Shown here: one piece after another, positions 7,948 through 18,596 of the stretch
Numbering within the stretch: the first letter of the stretch is position 1
Layout: each line of letters starts with the position of its first letter
Assembly: GCF_014287675.1 (NCBI RefSeq)
Contig: NZ_JACOPQ010000010.1
Span: 1-64,000 of the forward strand
Source: Lawsonibacter faecis
GTDB taxonomy: Bacteria > Bacillota > Clostridia > Oscillospirales > Oscillospiraceae
Reading direction: 5' to 3'
DNA length: 64,000 nucleotides
Position numbers and translations under genes: made by a program
Notes under the pieces: generated by a model
Databases searched by the model: none
Told to the model about the DNA's origin: nothing
Seen by the model: only the letters and a program-made list of their open reading frames with translations

Positions 7948-7976
7948 TTGAGTATTTTCCTGGAAGGTGCTATAAT
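7948..7976 (+). promoter_or_regulatory. Promoter for ddl-murF
   Basis: TTGAGT (7948-7953), 17-base spacer, TATAAT (7971-7976) with extended TGC before it. Start point near 7983, leaving a 48-base leader. Confidence 0.75.
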
Positions 7977-8030
7977 ATTCTCCAACTGCGTAAACTGGAA
8001 CAGAGTGAGCCCTGAGAGGAGCTTTTTGAT

Positions 8031-9083
8031 TTGAAAATTGTGGTTTTAGCCGGGGGACTGTCCCCGGAGCGGAATGTATCCCTGTCCACGGGCACCATGG
8101 TGGCGGAGGCCCTGCAGAGCCTGGGGCATCAGACTGCGCTGGTGGATATGTACTTCGGCGTGGAGTCCGCCGGGCCGGAGCTGGCCGGGCTGTTTGGCGC
8201 GCCCGTCGACCGGGCCGGCAGGAAGGTCAGCCGCCAGGCCCCCGATTTGCAGGAGGTCCGCAGCAGCCGGAAGGGAACCAGCCCCAGCCTCTTCGGTCCC
8301 GGCGTGCTGGAGCTGTGCGCCATGGCGGACCTGGTCTTTCTGGCGCTCCACGGCTCCTGCGGAGAGGACGGCAGGGTGCAGGCGGCCTTTGACTTGATGG
8401 GCATTCCCTACACGGGCGCGGGCTATCTGGGCAGCGCCATCGCCATGGACAAGGACATGACCAAGCGGCTGGTGGAGGATGTGGTGAACACCCCCGGCTG
8501 GAAGACCGTAAGTTACACCGCCGCCGACATCGACGGCCTGGTCGCCACCGCACGGCTGCCCCTGGTGGTGAAGCCGGTGGCCAGCGGCTCCTCCATCGGG
8601 GTATCCATCGCCCGCACGGCGGAGGAGCTGCGCAAGGCGCTGACGGCCGGATTGGCCCTGGGCGGGCGGACGGTGCTGGAGCAGTATGTCAGTGGGCGGG
8701 AGCTCCAGGTGGCGATTCTGGAGGACCGGGCCCTGCCCTCCATTGAGATTATCCCCAAGCAGGGTTTTTACGACTACGAAAACAAATACCAGCCCGGCGC
8801 GGCGACGGAGGTCTGCCCGGCGGAAATTCCCCCAGAGGCGGAGGCCAGACTCCGGGAGGCCGCCGTCCAGGTTTATGAGACTCTGGGCCTGTCCGTCTAC
8901 TCCAGGGCCGACTTCATTCTGGACGCGGACGGAGAGCCCTGGTTTTTGGAGATTAACACTCTGCCCGGCATGACCCCCACCAGCCTGGTTCCCCAGGAGG
9001 CCGCCGCCGTGGGCATCGGCTACGAGGAGCTCTGTCAGCGCATCGTGGAGGCCTCGCTGAAGGCGCGGAGAGAGGGCCGGTAA
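8031..9083 (+). CDS. ddl: D-alanine--D-alanine ligase
   Basis: A 350-residue ATP-grasp enzyme that joins two D-alanines for the peptidoglycan stem peptide. N-terminal VLAGGLSPERNVSLSTG, the LHGSCGEDGR segment and the metal-binding LEINTLPGMTPTSLVPQ near the C-terminus are all present. The start is TTG at 8031, preceded by AGAGGAG about nine bases upstream; no better ATG exists near it. murF, encoding the next enzyme of the pathway, follows after 84 bases on the same transcript. Confidence 0.95.
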   Translation: MKIVVLAGGLSPERNVSLSTGTMVAEALQSLGHQTALVDMYFGVESAGPELAGLFGAPVDRAGRKVSRQAPDLQEVRSSRKGTSPSLFGPGVLELCAMADLVFLALHGSCGEDGRVQAAFDLMGIPYTGAGYLGSAIAMDKDMTKRLVEDVVNTPGWKTVSYTAADIDGLVATARLPLVVKPVASGSSIGVSIARTAEELRKALTAGLALGGRTVLEQYVSGRELQVAILEDRALPSIEIIPKQGFYDYENKYQPGAATEVCPAEIPPEAEARLREAAVQVYETLGLSVYSRADFILDADGEPWFLEINTLPGMTPTSLVPQEAAAVGIGYEELCQRIVEASLKARREGR

Positions 9084-9167
9084 GGCCGCCTGAATATTCA
9101 GCGAGCAGGGCGGGGCTTTTGCGCCCCGACTGCCGCCGAGATAAAAATTCGACGCAAGGAGAATTTT

Positions 9168-10571
9168 ATGGAACCGATGACCATACGGGAGATTCTGACC
9201 GCAGTCAATGGCCGCATTCTGAACGATTTTACCGACCTGGACCTGGAGCTTGGCCGGGTGGAGACCGACAGCCGGACCATTCACGAGGGCTCTCTCTTTA
9301 TCCCGCTGTCCGGCGAGCGCTTCGACGGCCACGCCTACATTGCCAGCGCCCTGGAGGGCGGCGCCGCCGCCTGCTTTACCCAGCGCGAACGGGAGAGCTA
9401 TCTGCCCGGTAAATGCTATATCAAGGTGGAGCACACCCAGCGGGCCCTGCGGGAGCTGGCGAAGTACTATAAAAAGAAATTTGAGATCCCCGTGGTGGCC
9501 GTCACCGGAAGCGTGGGGAAAACCACCACCAAGGACATGGTGGCCGCGGTCCTGGGGGAGCGCTACAAGGTCCTCAAGACCGAGGGGAACCTGAATACCG
9601 ACATCGGCACCTGCATCACCCTCTTCCGGCTCACCCGGGAGCACGAGATCGCGGTGCTGGAGATGGGTATGAACCACCCCGGCGAGATTGAGGTCATGTC
9701 CGCCATCGCGGAGCCGGACGTCTGCCTCATCACCAATATCGGCGACTCCCATATCGAGCACCTGGGCTCCCGGGAGAATATCCTTAAGGCCAAGTGCGAG
9801 ATCTTCAGCCATGCAAAGCCGTACTGCACCGCCGTCCTCAACGGGGACGACGAGCTGCTGCGCACCCTGGCGGACACGCTGGACGGGAGCCGGGCCGGTC
9901 ATATCCTGTGGGTGGGCGGCAGGCCCGGCCTGGACTACACCGCCGACCATCTCGTCAGCGACGGAAAGAGCAATCTACACTGTGAAGTGATTACACCTCA
10001 CATGACTTGCGAAGTGGACATCCCGGCGCTGGGCAGCCATATGATCTACCCCACACTGATGGCGGCGGCCGCTGCGGAGCGGTTCGGCGTGAGCGCGGAG
10101 GAGTTCCGGCGGGGCGTGCTCCACTTCGCCCCCACCAAGATGCGCATGAACATCCTCCAGCGGGAGGAGGACATCACCATTCTCAACGACACCTATAACG
10201 CCAACCCCCAGTCCATGCGGGCTGCGGTGGAGGTGCTCTCCAAGTCCCACGGGGAGCGGAAGGTGGCCGTGCTGGGCGATATGTTTGAGCTGGGAGCCCT
10301 GGCCCCCGCCCTCCATGCGGGCATCGGGTCCTATCTGGGGAAGGCGGGGGTGGACACGCTGGTGGCCGTGGGCGAGCTGGCGAAGAACATCTACGACGCC
10401 GCCAGGGACGCCATGGTGCCCGAGGTCCACTACTGCGCCACAAAAGAAGAGGCCCTGCCCGTCCTGGCGCAGGTGGTGAAACCACACACGACCATTTTGG
10501 TCAAGGCCTCCCGCGGGATGGCGTTTGAGGAATTGGTGGAGTATCTGAAGGGGCTGACGAAAGAGGCGTAG
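9168..10571 (+). CDS. murF: UDP-N-acetylmuramoyl-tripeptide--D-alanyl-D-alanine ligase
   Basis: The 467-residue Mur ligase adds the D-Ala-D-Ala made by Ddl to UDP-MurNAc-tripeptide. The ATP loop VAVTGSVGKTTTKD lies near residue 110; GNLNTDIG, LEMGMNHPGEI and the NDTYNANPQSM motif are family hallmarks. A clear AAGGAG precedes ATG 9168. The gene converges with mtnA, whose stop is 21 bases away; no terminator is visible between them. Confidence 0.95.
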   Translation: MEPMTIREILTAVNGRILNDFTDLDLELGRVETDSRTIHEGSLFIPLSGERFDGHAYIASALEGGAAACFTQRERESYLPGKCYIKVEHTQRALRELAKYYKKKFEIPVVAVTGSVGKTTTKDMVAAVLGERYKVLKTEGNLNTDIGTCITLFRLTREHEIAVLEMGMNHPGEIEVMSAIAEPDVCLITNIGDSHIEHLGSRENILKAKCEIFSHAKPYCTAVLNGDDELLRTLADTLDGSRAGHILWVGGRPGLDYTADHLVSDGKSNLHCEVITPHMTCEVDIPALGSHMIYPTLMAAAAAERFGVSAEEFRRGVLHFAPTKMRMNILQREEDITILNDTYNANPQSMRAAVEVLSKSHGERKVAVLGDMFELGALAPALHAGIGSYLGKAGVDTLVAVGELAKNIYDAARDAMVPEVHYCATKEEALPVLAQVVKPHTTILVKASRGMAFEELVEYLKGLTKEA

Positions 10572-10592
10572 ACGGCGGGCCTGCGCGTCCCT

Positions 10593-11618
10593 CTACCCGA
10601 AGAGCTTGGCCAGGTTCTCCTGGAACGGCGGATAGACCACGCCCTTCTCCGTGACGATTCCGGTCAGCAGGGTGTGTGGGGTGACGTCGAAGGCTGGATT
10701 GTAGGTTCCCACCTCCAGCGGCGCGGTCTGTACGCCGAAGACATGGGTTATCTCACTGCCCGGGCGCTCCTCAATGGGGATGCCGCCGCCGTCGGGGATG
10801 CTGAGGTCGATGGTGGAGGACGGCAGCGCCGTGTAGAAGGGAATGCCGTGGTGGTGGGCGTTGACCGCCACCGAGTAGGTGCCGATCTTATTGGCGAAGT
10901 CCCCGTTGGCCGCCATGCGGTCACAGCCCAGGATGACCATATCGATTTTACCCCGGGCCATCAGGAAGGCCGCCATATTGTCTGCAATCAGCGTGGCCGG
11001 AATGCCGTCGCGGACCAGCTCGTAGGCGGTGAGCCGGGCGCCCTGGAGAAGCGGCCGGGTCTCATCGGCGTAAACCATATCGACTTTACCCTGTGCAAAG
11101 GCAGAGCGAATGACACCCAGTACCGTCCCGTAGCCGCCGGTGGCGAGGCTGCCGGCATTGCAGTGGGTCAGAACGCGGGCGTGCTCCGGCACCACAGCCG
11201 CGCCGTGGGCGCCGATGGCGTGGTTCATCTCCACATCCTCCGCGTGAATGGCCCGGGCCTGCGCAATCAGGGCCGGAACGGCGTCAGGGGAGTTTCCGTG
11301 GGCGCTGAGGCAGCGCTCCATCCGGTCCAGGGCCCAGAAGAGGTTGACCGCTGTGGGGCGGCTGGCGGCCAGGACGCCCTTTGCCAGGGCCATATTGGAC
11401 TGAAAGGCGGCGGGGGAGAGGCTGCGGTATTCCATGGCGGCGAGGCAGTAGCCGTAGGCGGCGGACACGCCGATGGCGGGCGCGCCGCGGACCACCATGG
11501 CTGCGATGGCCCCGGCCACAGCCCGGTAATCGGAGAATTCCAGCCAGACTTCCTCCACGGGCAGCTTGGTCTGATCAAGCAGGTAAAGGGAATTGGCTTT
11601 CCATTGAATGGCTTCCAT
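10593..11618 (-). CDS. mtnA: S-methyl-5-thioribose-1-phosphate isomerase
   Basis: The 341-residue protein matches the MtnA branch of the eIF2B-like fold: VRGAPAIG, HCNAGSLATGGYGT, DETRPLLQGARLTAYEL and GCDRMAANGDFANKIGTY. It interconverts methylthioribose-1-phosphate and the ribulose form in methionine salvage. No other salvage gene is adjacent, so the pathway must be completed elsewhere or the enzyme may process the 5-deoxyribose analogue. ATG 11618 has GGAGGCTC-type Shine-Dalgarno sequence. It is transcribed divergently from the ABC-F gene. Confidence 0.93.
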   Translation of the reverse strand: MEAIQWKANSLYLLDQTKLPVEEVWLEFSDYRAVAGAIAAMVVRGAPAIGVSAAYGYCLAAMEYRSLSPAAFQSNMALAKGVLAASRPTAVNLFWALDRMERCLSAHGNSPDAVPALIAQARAIHAEDVEMNHAIGAHGAAVVPEHARVLTHCNAGSLATGGYGTVLGVIRSAFAQGKVDMVYADETRPLLQGARLTAYELVRDGIPATLIADNMAAFLMARGKIDMVILGCDRMAANGDFANKIGTYSVAVNAHHHGIPFYTALPSSTIDLSIPDGGGIPIEERPGSEITHVFGVQTAPLEVGTYNPAFDVTPHTLLTGIVTEKGVVYPPFQENLAKLFG

Positions 11619-11689
11619 AGCGGAGCCTCCGTTCTATTCGTTTGTGAACCATATGATACCATAATGTGCATCGGGAGTAAATAAGAGAG

Positions 11690-13596
<1,907 letters not shown>

Positions 13597-13600
<4 letters not shown>

Positions 13601-14388
13601 GGCGGCAAAGGCGAAGCCGCCGCGGCTACAGCGGGAAAAAGCCCACCATCGCCCCCTTTCTCCTGGCGGCCGTACTGGCGGCGGCCGCGCTGCTGATAGA
13701 ACTCTTCGTCAACGCGGGCATCCGCTTCATCGCTCTGCCGCTGCTGGCGCTGGCGGTGGTCTGCGCCGTCTACGGGCTCTCCCTGCGGTGTGAGCCGGGG
13801 CTGGGCAGGGCCGTGCGGATCGTGTTGGTGGCCGTGCTGGCTGCGTCCCTGGTGTTTTTCGCCGTACTGGAGGGCGTCATTATCGCCGGAAGCAGGACGG
13901 AGCTGAAGGGCGAACCCCAGGTGGTGGTGGTGCTGGGCGCCCAGGTGAAGCAGAGCGGGCCTGCCGCCCTGCTGCGGGACCGGCTGGAAACCGCCGCAGA
14001 ATATCTGAAGGAGCATCCGGAGCTTCCGGTGGTGGTCTCCGGCGGACAGGGGCGGGACGAACCCACCACTGAGGCCCTGGCGATGCGGGACTACCTGGCC
14101 GCCCGGGGCATTGAGGCGGAGCGGATCTGGATGGAGGACGAATCCCACAACACCAGCGAAAATCTGCTGAATACCCGGGCGCTGCTGGAGGGGAAGGGGT
14201 ATGAAATGGATGACACCCACCTGCTGGTGGTGTCCAACGGCTTCCACCTCACCCGGGTGCGGATGCTGGCGGAGCGCTATGGGCTGGAGATCTCCACCCT
14301 GGCGGCCCCGGCCACCGACCTGCCGGCCAAGGTCTCCAGCTACGTGCGGGAGCTCCCGGCGGTGGTCAAATCCTTCCTGTTCGACTGA
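13597..14388 (+). CDS. YdcF/SanA-like DUF218 membrane protein
   Basis: The 263-residue protein begins with a very basic stretch (MRRQRRSRRGYSGKK), then three hydrophobic segments, then a DUF218 domain: VVVVLGAQVKQSGPAALLRDR, VVSGGQG and VVSNGFHLTR. DUF218 proteins (SanA, YdcF, ElyC) are envelope-linked; the biochemical activity is not settled. ATG 13597 overlaps the ABC-F stop as ATGA, so translation is probably coupled. Confidence 0.85.
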
Positions 14389-14448
14389 GACGGGAAATAC
14401 CCGCACGGGATGGGACAGAATACAAAAAAGATATTGTGAGGAATACCT

Positions 14449-15516
14449 ATGCTTGACAAGCTCAAAAGCCTGGAGCTTCACTATCAGGACCTGGAGGCGC
14501 GTCTCAATGCCCCCGAGACCTACGGAGACCCGGCTTTGGTGGCAAAGCTGAATAAGGAACAGAAGGAGCTCTCGCCGGTGGTGGAGGCATACCGCCTTTA
14601 CATCCGCCGGCAGGGGGACCTGGCGGACGCCCAGGCGCTGATGTCCGACCCGGATATGAAGGAGCTGGCCCAGGAGGAGTACGCCCAGGCCAAGGAGGAC
14701 ATCGAGCGCCTGGAGCATGAGATTAAGATTCTTCTCCTGCCCTGCGACCCCAACGACAGTAAAAACGTCATCGTGGAGATTCGGGCCGGGGTGGGCGGCG
14801 AGGAGGCCGCCCTCTTCGCCAACTCCCTGATGCGGATGTACTCCATGTACGCGGACGCGAAGCGCTGGAAGGTGGAGGTGGCCAACCTCAACGAGACGGA
14901 GCTGGGCGGTGTAAAGGAAGTATCCTTTATTGTTGAGGGAGACGGGGCCTACAGCCGTCTTAAGTTCGAGAGCGGCGTGCACCGGGTCCAGCGGGTGCCC
15001 GAGACCGAGTCGGGCGGACGAATTCACACCTCCACCGTGACGGTGGCGGTCCTTCCCGAGGTGGAGGACGTGGATGTGGAGGTCAATCCGGCGGACATCG
15101 AGATGCAGGTCTTCCGCTCCTCCGGGGCGGGCGGACAGCACGTAAACAAGACCTCCTCCGCCGTGCGGCTCATCCACAAGCCCTCGGGCCTGGTGGTTGA
15201 GTGCCAGCAGGAGCGCAGCCAGTTTCAAAACAGGGACCGGGCCATGCAGATTCTCCGCTCCCGGCTCTATGAGATGGAGCAGGAGCGGGTCTCCAGCGAG
15301 CTGACGGAGGAGCGCCGCAGCCAGGTTGGCACCGGGATGCGCAACGAGCGCATCCGCACCTACAATTTTCCCCAGGGGCGGCTCACCGACCACCGGATAG
15401 GATTAACGCTTTACAGGCTGGACGCTGTGATGAACGGCGACCTGGACGAGATTATTGACGGCCTGGTCACGGCTGACCAGGCGGAACGGCTCAAGCAAAA
15501 CGGGGAGGGGCGCTGA
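14449..15516 (+). CDS. prfA: Peptide chain release factor 1
   Basis: The 355-residue class I release factor has the catalytic GGQ loop in SSGAGGQHVNKTSSAVR and a PxT-type stop-codon motif (RVPETES), as expected for RF1, which reads UAA and UAG. Length is normal. A usable RF1 means UAG is an ordinary stop here, which matters when judging the MttB-like gene at 47 kb. Start ATG 14449 follows GTGAGGAA. It is spaced 60 bases from the preceding gene. Confidence 0.96.
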   Translation: MLDKLKSLELHYQDLEARLNAPETYGDPALVAKLNKEQKELSPVVEAYRLYIRRQGDLADAQALMSDPDMKELAQEEYAQAKEDIERLEHEIKILLLPCDPNDSKNVIVEIRAGVGGEEAALFANSLMRMYSMYADAKRWKVEVANLNETELGGVKEVSFIVEGDGAYSRLKFESGVHRVQRVPETESGGRIHTSTVTVAVLPEVEDVDVEVNPADIEMQVFRSSGAGGQHVNKTSSAVRLIHKPSGLVVECQQERSQFQNRDRAMQILRSRLYEMEQERVSSELTEERRSQVGTGMRNERIRTYNFPQGRLTDHRIGLTLYRLDAVMNGDLDEIIDGLVTADQAERLKQNGEGR

Positions 15517-15556
15517 CCCCGCCCGGCAACACGCAATCGAAAAGGAGAACAGAGCG

Positions 15557-15814
15557 ATGGAGATGTATGTCCGTTACCATAACCTGCCCGAGGGGGTCAC
15601 CCCCGACACGCTGAAGCTGGAGCTTGCCAATCTTCTGGAGGAGGACGGCTGGCTGACCGGCTCCGGAGAGGGGTACGTGGAGCTGGAGCTGGAGGACGAG
15701 CTGACCAATCCCAAGCACGGCATCCTGGCAGTGAAGCACTATCTGCAGAGCGCGGGCTACCCCCGCGACACCATGATCGAGCTGTCCGGCGTGGCCGTGG
15801 GCATATACGAGTAA
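15557..15814 (+). CDS. Small acidic protein of unknown function (85 aa)
   Basis: The product begins MEMYVRYHNLPEGVTPDTLK and is rich in Glu and Leu; no signal peptide or membrane segment is seen. I do not recognise the family. AAGGAGAA precedes ATG 15557 with good spacing, codon use matches the neighbours, and it follows prfA by 40 bases in the same direction, so it is probably expressed with prfA and tsaC. Confidence 0.65.
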   Translation: MEMYVRYHNLPEGVTPDTLKLELANLLEEDGWLTGSGEGYVELELEDELTNPKHGILAVKHYLQSAGYPRDTMIELSGVAVGIYE

Positions 15815-15862
15815 GCATTGCAGTCAAAAAGCCGGCGGGTAAAATAACAGGAGGAACTGACG

Positions 15863-15973
15863 ATGAAAAAAGCGACCAGCATCTTGACTCTGATTTCCGG
15901 TGTGGTCCTCTTTGCGGCGGGACTTCTCGGCCTGCTCCAGTCCTGCATGGAGCGGCCCGAGGACTGGAAGTAA
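15863..15973 (+). CDS. 36-residue predicted membrane peptide or short lipoprotein
   Basis: The frame has a good GGAGGAA site and reads MKKATSILTLISGVVLFAAG then LLGLLQSC and a polar tail ending EDWK. It has a basic start, a single hydrophobic helix and a cysteine (LLQSC) that could be a lipobox-like site. It fits neatly between the 85-residue gene and tsaC. No function can be assigned. Confidence 0.5.
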   Translation: MKKATSILTLISGVVLFAAGLLGLLQSCMERPEDWK

Positions 15974-15997
15974 TACGATTCTGAGCTTTCGAGGCGA

Positions 15998-17020
15998 GTG
16001 ACTTTGACGACAAAACGACTGGCCGGCCGGGATACGTTGCAGGCCGCGGACATTCTGCGCCGGGGCGGACTGCTGGGCATTCCCACGGAGACGGTCTACG
16101 GCCTGGGCGCCAACGGTCTGGACCCGGCGGCGGTGGGCCGCATCTTTGAGGCCAAGGGCCGCCCACAGGACAACCCCCTGATTCTGCACATCCCCACCGC
16201 AGACTGGCTGGAGCGGTACTGCGCGGATGTCCCGGCAGCGGCCTACGCGCTGGCGGAGCGGTTCTGGCCCGGGCCGCTGACCATCATCCTGAAGCGGAGG
16301 GAACACGTGCCCGACGCGGTGACCGCGGGGTTGGACACGGTGGGGATGCGCTGCCCGGCCCATCCGCTGTGCCGGGAAATCATCGCGGCCGCCGGTCTGC
16401 CGGTGGCCGCCCCCTCGGGCAACACCTCCGGCAGGCCCAGCCCCACCACGGCGGCGCATATGCTGGAGGATATGGACGGAAAGATTGACGGCATTGTGGA
16501 CGGCGGACCCTGCACAGTGGGGGTGGAGTCCACGATTGTCGATCTGACGGCGGACCCGCCCAGGCTCCTGCGGCCCGGCGGCGTGACGCTGGAGGAGCTG
16601 CGGAGCGTACTGGGGGAGGTGGCCGTGGACAAGGCGGTCACCGGCCTGTTGTCGGCGGGCGAGCAGCCCCGGGCCCCCGGTATGAAGTACCGCCACTACG
16701 CGCCCAAGGCCCCGGTGACGGTGGTCAGGGGGGACCCTGAAAAGGGCGCCGCGTACATTCTGGCCCATATCCGGCCGGGAAGCGGGGTTATCTGCTTCGA
16801 CGAGTACGCGCCGCGCTTTGCGGGGCATCCCGTGGAGCTTCTGGGTCCCGCGGGCGACAAGGCGGAGCAGGCCCGGCACGTCTTCGACGCGCTGCGCTTT
16901 TTCGACGGCACCGGGGTGGAGGAGATCTGGGCCCAGTGCCCCGACGACGCCGGAATCGGGCTGGCCGTCTCCAACCGCCTGAACAAGGCGGCGGGATTTC
17001 ATATCATAGACATAGAATAG
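15998..17020 (+). CDS. tsaC: Threonylcarbamoyl-AMP synthase (Sua5 type)
   Basis: The 340-residue protein has the YrdC-like domain (GGLLGIPTETVYGLGANGLD, KGRPQDNPLILHI, APSGNTSGRPSPT) followed by the C-terminal Sua5 domain introduced by PGMKYRHYAPKAPV. It makes threonylcarbamoyl-AMP from threonine, bicarbonate and ATP, the substrate that the TsaBDE complex transfers to tRNA, so it works with tsaE and tsaB near 6 kb. The GTG at 15998 is the likely start; TTG at 16004 is an alternative. Confidence 0.93.
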   Translation: MTLTTKRLAGRDTLQAADILRRGGLLGIPTETVYGLGANGLDPAAVGRIFEAKGRPQDNPLILHIPTADWLERYCADVPAAAYALAERFWPGPLTIILKRREHVPDAVTAGLDTVGMRCPAHPLCREIIAAAGLPVAAPSGNTSGRPSPTTAAHMLEDMDGKIDGIVDGGPCTVGVESTIVDLTADPPRLLRPGGVTLEELRSVLGEVAVDKAVTGLLSAGEQPRAPGMKYRHYAPKAPVTVVRGDPEKGAAYILAHIRPGSGVICFDEYAPRFAGHPVELLGPAGDKAEQARHVFDALRFFDGTGVEEIWAQCPDDAGIGLAVSNRLNKAAGFHIIDIE

Positions 17021-17050
17021 GAGAACTGAGCTGATTCAGCAAATAAAACC

Positions 17051-17407
17051 ATGAAATTAGAGTGTATTCATCAAGTGGCCGTCGTCCGCGAGCCGGGCGT
17101 CCTGATTGAGGACGCCCAGTCGGCCCTGGACCTTCTGGCCGCAGTACGGTACGAGACCGGCTGCAGCGCGATGATTCTGCCCAGGGAGGCGCTGTGCGGG
17201 GACTTTTTCCGCCTGCCCACCGGCCTTGCGGGGGAGATTCTGCAAAAGTTCGTCAATTACGGCATGGCGCTGGCTGTGGTGGGGGATTTCTCGGCCTTCA
17301 CGAGCAAGAACCTCCGCGACTTCTTCTACGAGAGCAACCGGGGGAAAACCGTGTGCTTTCTGCCCACCGAGGCAGAGGCCCTGGAGCGGCTGGGCGCGGA
17401 GCGGTGA
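17051..17407 (+). CDS. DUF4180 family protein
   Basis: A 118-residue protein with the DUF4180 pattern: alternating hydrophobic strands, then LPREALCGDFFRLPTGLAGE, VNYGMALAVVGDFS and KNLRDFFYESNRGKTVCF. The family has no established role. It sits 30 bases after tsaC and six bases before the YbaK-type gene, suggesting one transcript. Confidence 0.8.
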   Translation: MKLECIHQVAVVREPGVLIEDAQSALDLLAAVRYETGCSAMILPREALCGDFFRLPTGLAGEILQKFVNYGMALAVVGDFSAFTSKNLRDFFYESNRGKTVCFLPTEAEALERLGAER

Positions 17408-17413
17408 GGGGAG

Positions 17414-17920
17414 ATGGACGCTGTGGAGCCCCGGGAGAGGAAGCAATTTATGTACGACGCGCTGAATGCGCTGGGCATCCCCTATGAGGTGACGGAGCAT
17501 CCGGCGGCCTTTACGGTGGAGGAGATTGACGGGCTGAACCTTCCCCACGGGGAACTGATTGCCAAAAACCTCTTTCTCAGGGACGACAAGGGCCGCCGAC
17601 ACTTCCTTCTCGTCCTGCGGAAAGAGAAGCGGGCGGATTTAAAGGCCGTCGCCGCCGCAATGGGGCTGGGGCGGCTGGGGTTTGCCTCGGAGGAGCGGCT
17701 GGAGCGCTTTCTGGGGCTCAAAAAGGGCTCCGTATCGCCGCTGGGCGTGCTCAACGACGGGGCGCGATGCGTGGAGGTCCTGCTGGACGCAGATTTGCAG
17801 GAGCTGCCCGGCATTATGGTGCACCCCAACGACAATACCGCCTCCGTGCTTTTGCGGGTAGAGGACCTGGCGCGGCTGATACGGGCCCATGGCAGCCGCG
17901 TGACATGGATTACCATATAA
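17414..17920 (+). CDS. YbaK/ProX-type aminoacyl-tRNA deacylase
   Basis: The 168-residue protein has the YbaK/EbsC fold: YEVTEHPAAFTVEEIDGL, the conserved Lys of GELIAKNLFLRD, and GSVSPLGVLND. Such trans-editing enzymes hydrolyse mischarged tRNAs, in the ProX (PrdX) subgroup Ala-tRNAPro. The residues support the ProX subgroup, but specificity is inferred. ATG 17414 overlaps a GGGGAG ribosome binding site six bases from the previous stop. Confidence 0.85.
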   Translation: MDAVEPRERKQFMYDALNALGIPYEVTEHPAAFTVEEIDGLNLPHGELIAKNLFLRDDKGRRHFLLVLRKEKRADLKAVAAAMGLGRLGFASEERLERFLGLKKGSVSPLGVLNDGARCVEVLLDADLQELPGIMVHPNDNTASVLLRVEDLARLIRAHGSRVTWITI

Positions 17921-17936
17921 GGCGGGGGTGCAGATA

Positions 17937-18581
17937 ATGAAAATCATCGGCATCACGGGTCCCACCGGGGCGGGAAAGACCACGGCGCTGGGCGCCCTCA
18001 GCGGGTTGGGCGGTTATCTTATCGACTGCGACGCGGTCTATCACCGCCTGCTGGACTGCAGCGCACCCATGTGTTCGGAGTTGACGGCGCGTTTCGGTTG
18101 GAGTATTCTGGATGCGGAGGGAAGGCTGGACCGTAAACGGCTGGGAGAGATTGTCTTTCACGACGCCGGGGCCCTGTCCGACCTGAACGCCATCACCCAC
18201 CGCTACGTGGGTGAAGAGGTGGATCGGCTGCTGGCCTCCGCCCGGGCGGAGGGGCGGACCGCCGCCGCCATTGACGCCATCGCCCTCATTGAGAGCGGGC
18301 TGAGTGAAAAATGTGGTGTGGTGGTGGGCATCCTGGCCCCCGCCGAGGTGCGCGTGCGCCGGATTATGGCGCGGGAGGGCATAGCCGAAGCGTATGCCCG
18401 CGCCCGGGTGGAGGCGCAGAAAGAAGAGAGCTATTTCCGGGCACACTGTACCTATATCCTTGAAAACGGCGCGGACGATACGCCCGAGACCTTCCGGGCC
18501 AGGGCGAAGAAGCTGTTTTCACAGATTCTTGAGAATGGGGTGCAGCCGTCTGCCCCCGGTCACAGACAGCAAGCAACATAA
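17937..18581 (+). CDS. coaE: Dephospho-CoA kinase
   Basis: This 214-residue P-loop kinase phosphorylates dephospho-CoA, the last step of coenzyme A synthesis. Walker A ITGPTGAGKTTAL is at residues 5-17, followed by the DCDAVYH and LDRKRLGEIVF motifs of CoaE. The start is set at ATG 17937 because GGCGGGGG lies just before it; a GTG at 17928 would add only three residues. It is in line with the upstream translation-quality genes and 15 bases from the peptidase gene. Confidence 0.93.
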   Translation: MKIIGITGPTGAGKTTALGALSGLGGYLIDCDAVYHRLLDCSAPMCSELTARFGWSILDAEGRLDRKRLGEIVFHDAGALSDLNAITHRYVGEEVDRLLASARAEGRTAAAIDAIALIESGLSEKCGVVVGILAPAEVRVRRIMAREGIAEAYARARVEAQKEESYFRAHCTYILENGADDTPETFRARAKKLFSQILENGVQPSAPGHRQQAT

Positions 18582-18596
18582 AGGAGGAATCATCCC

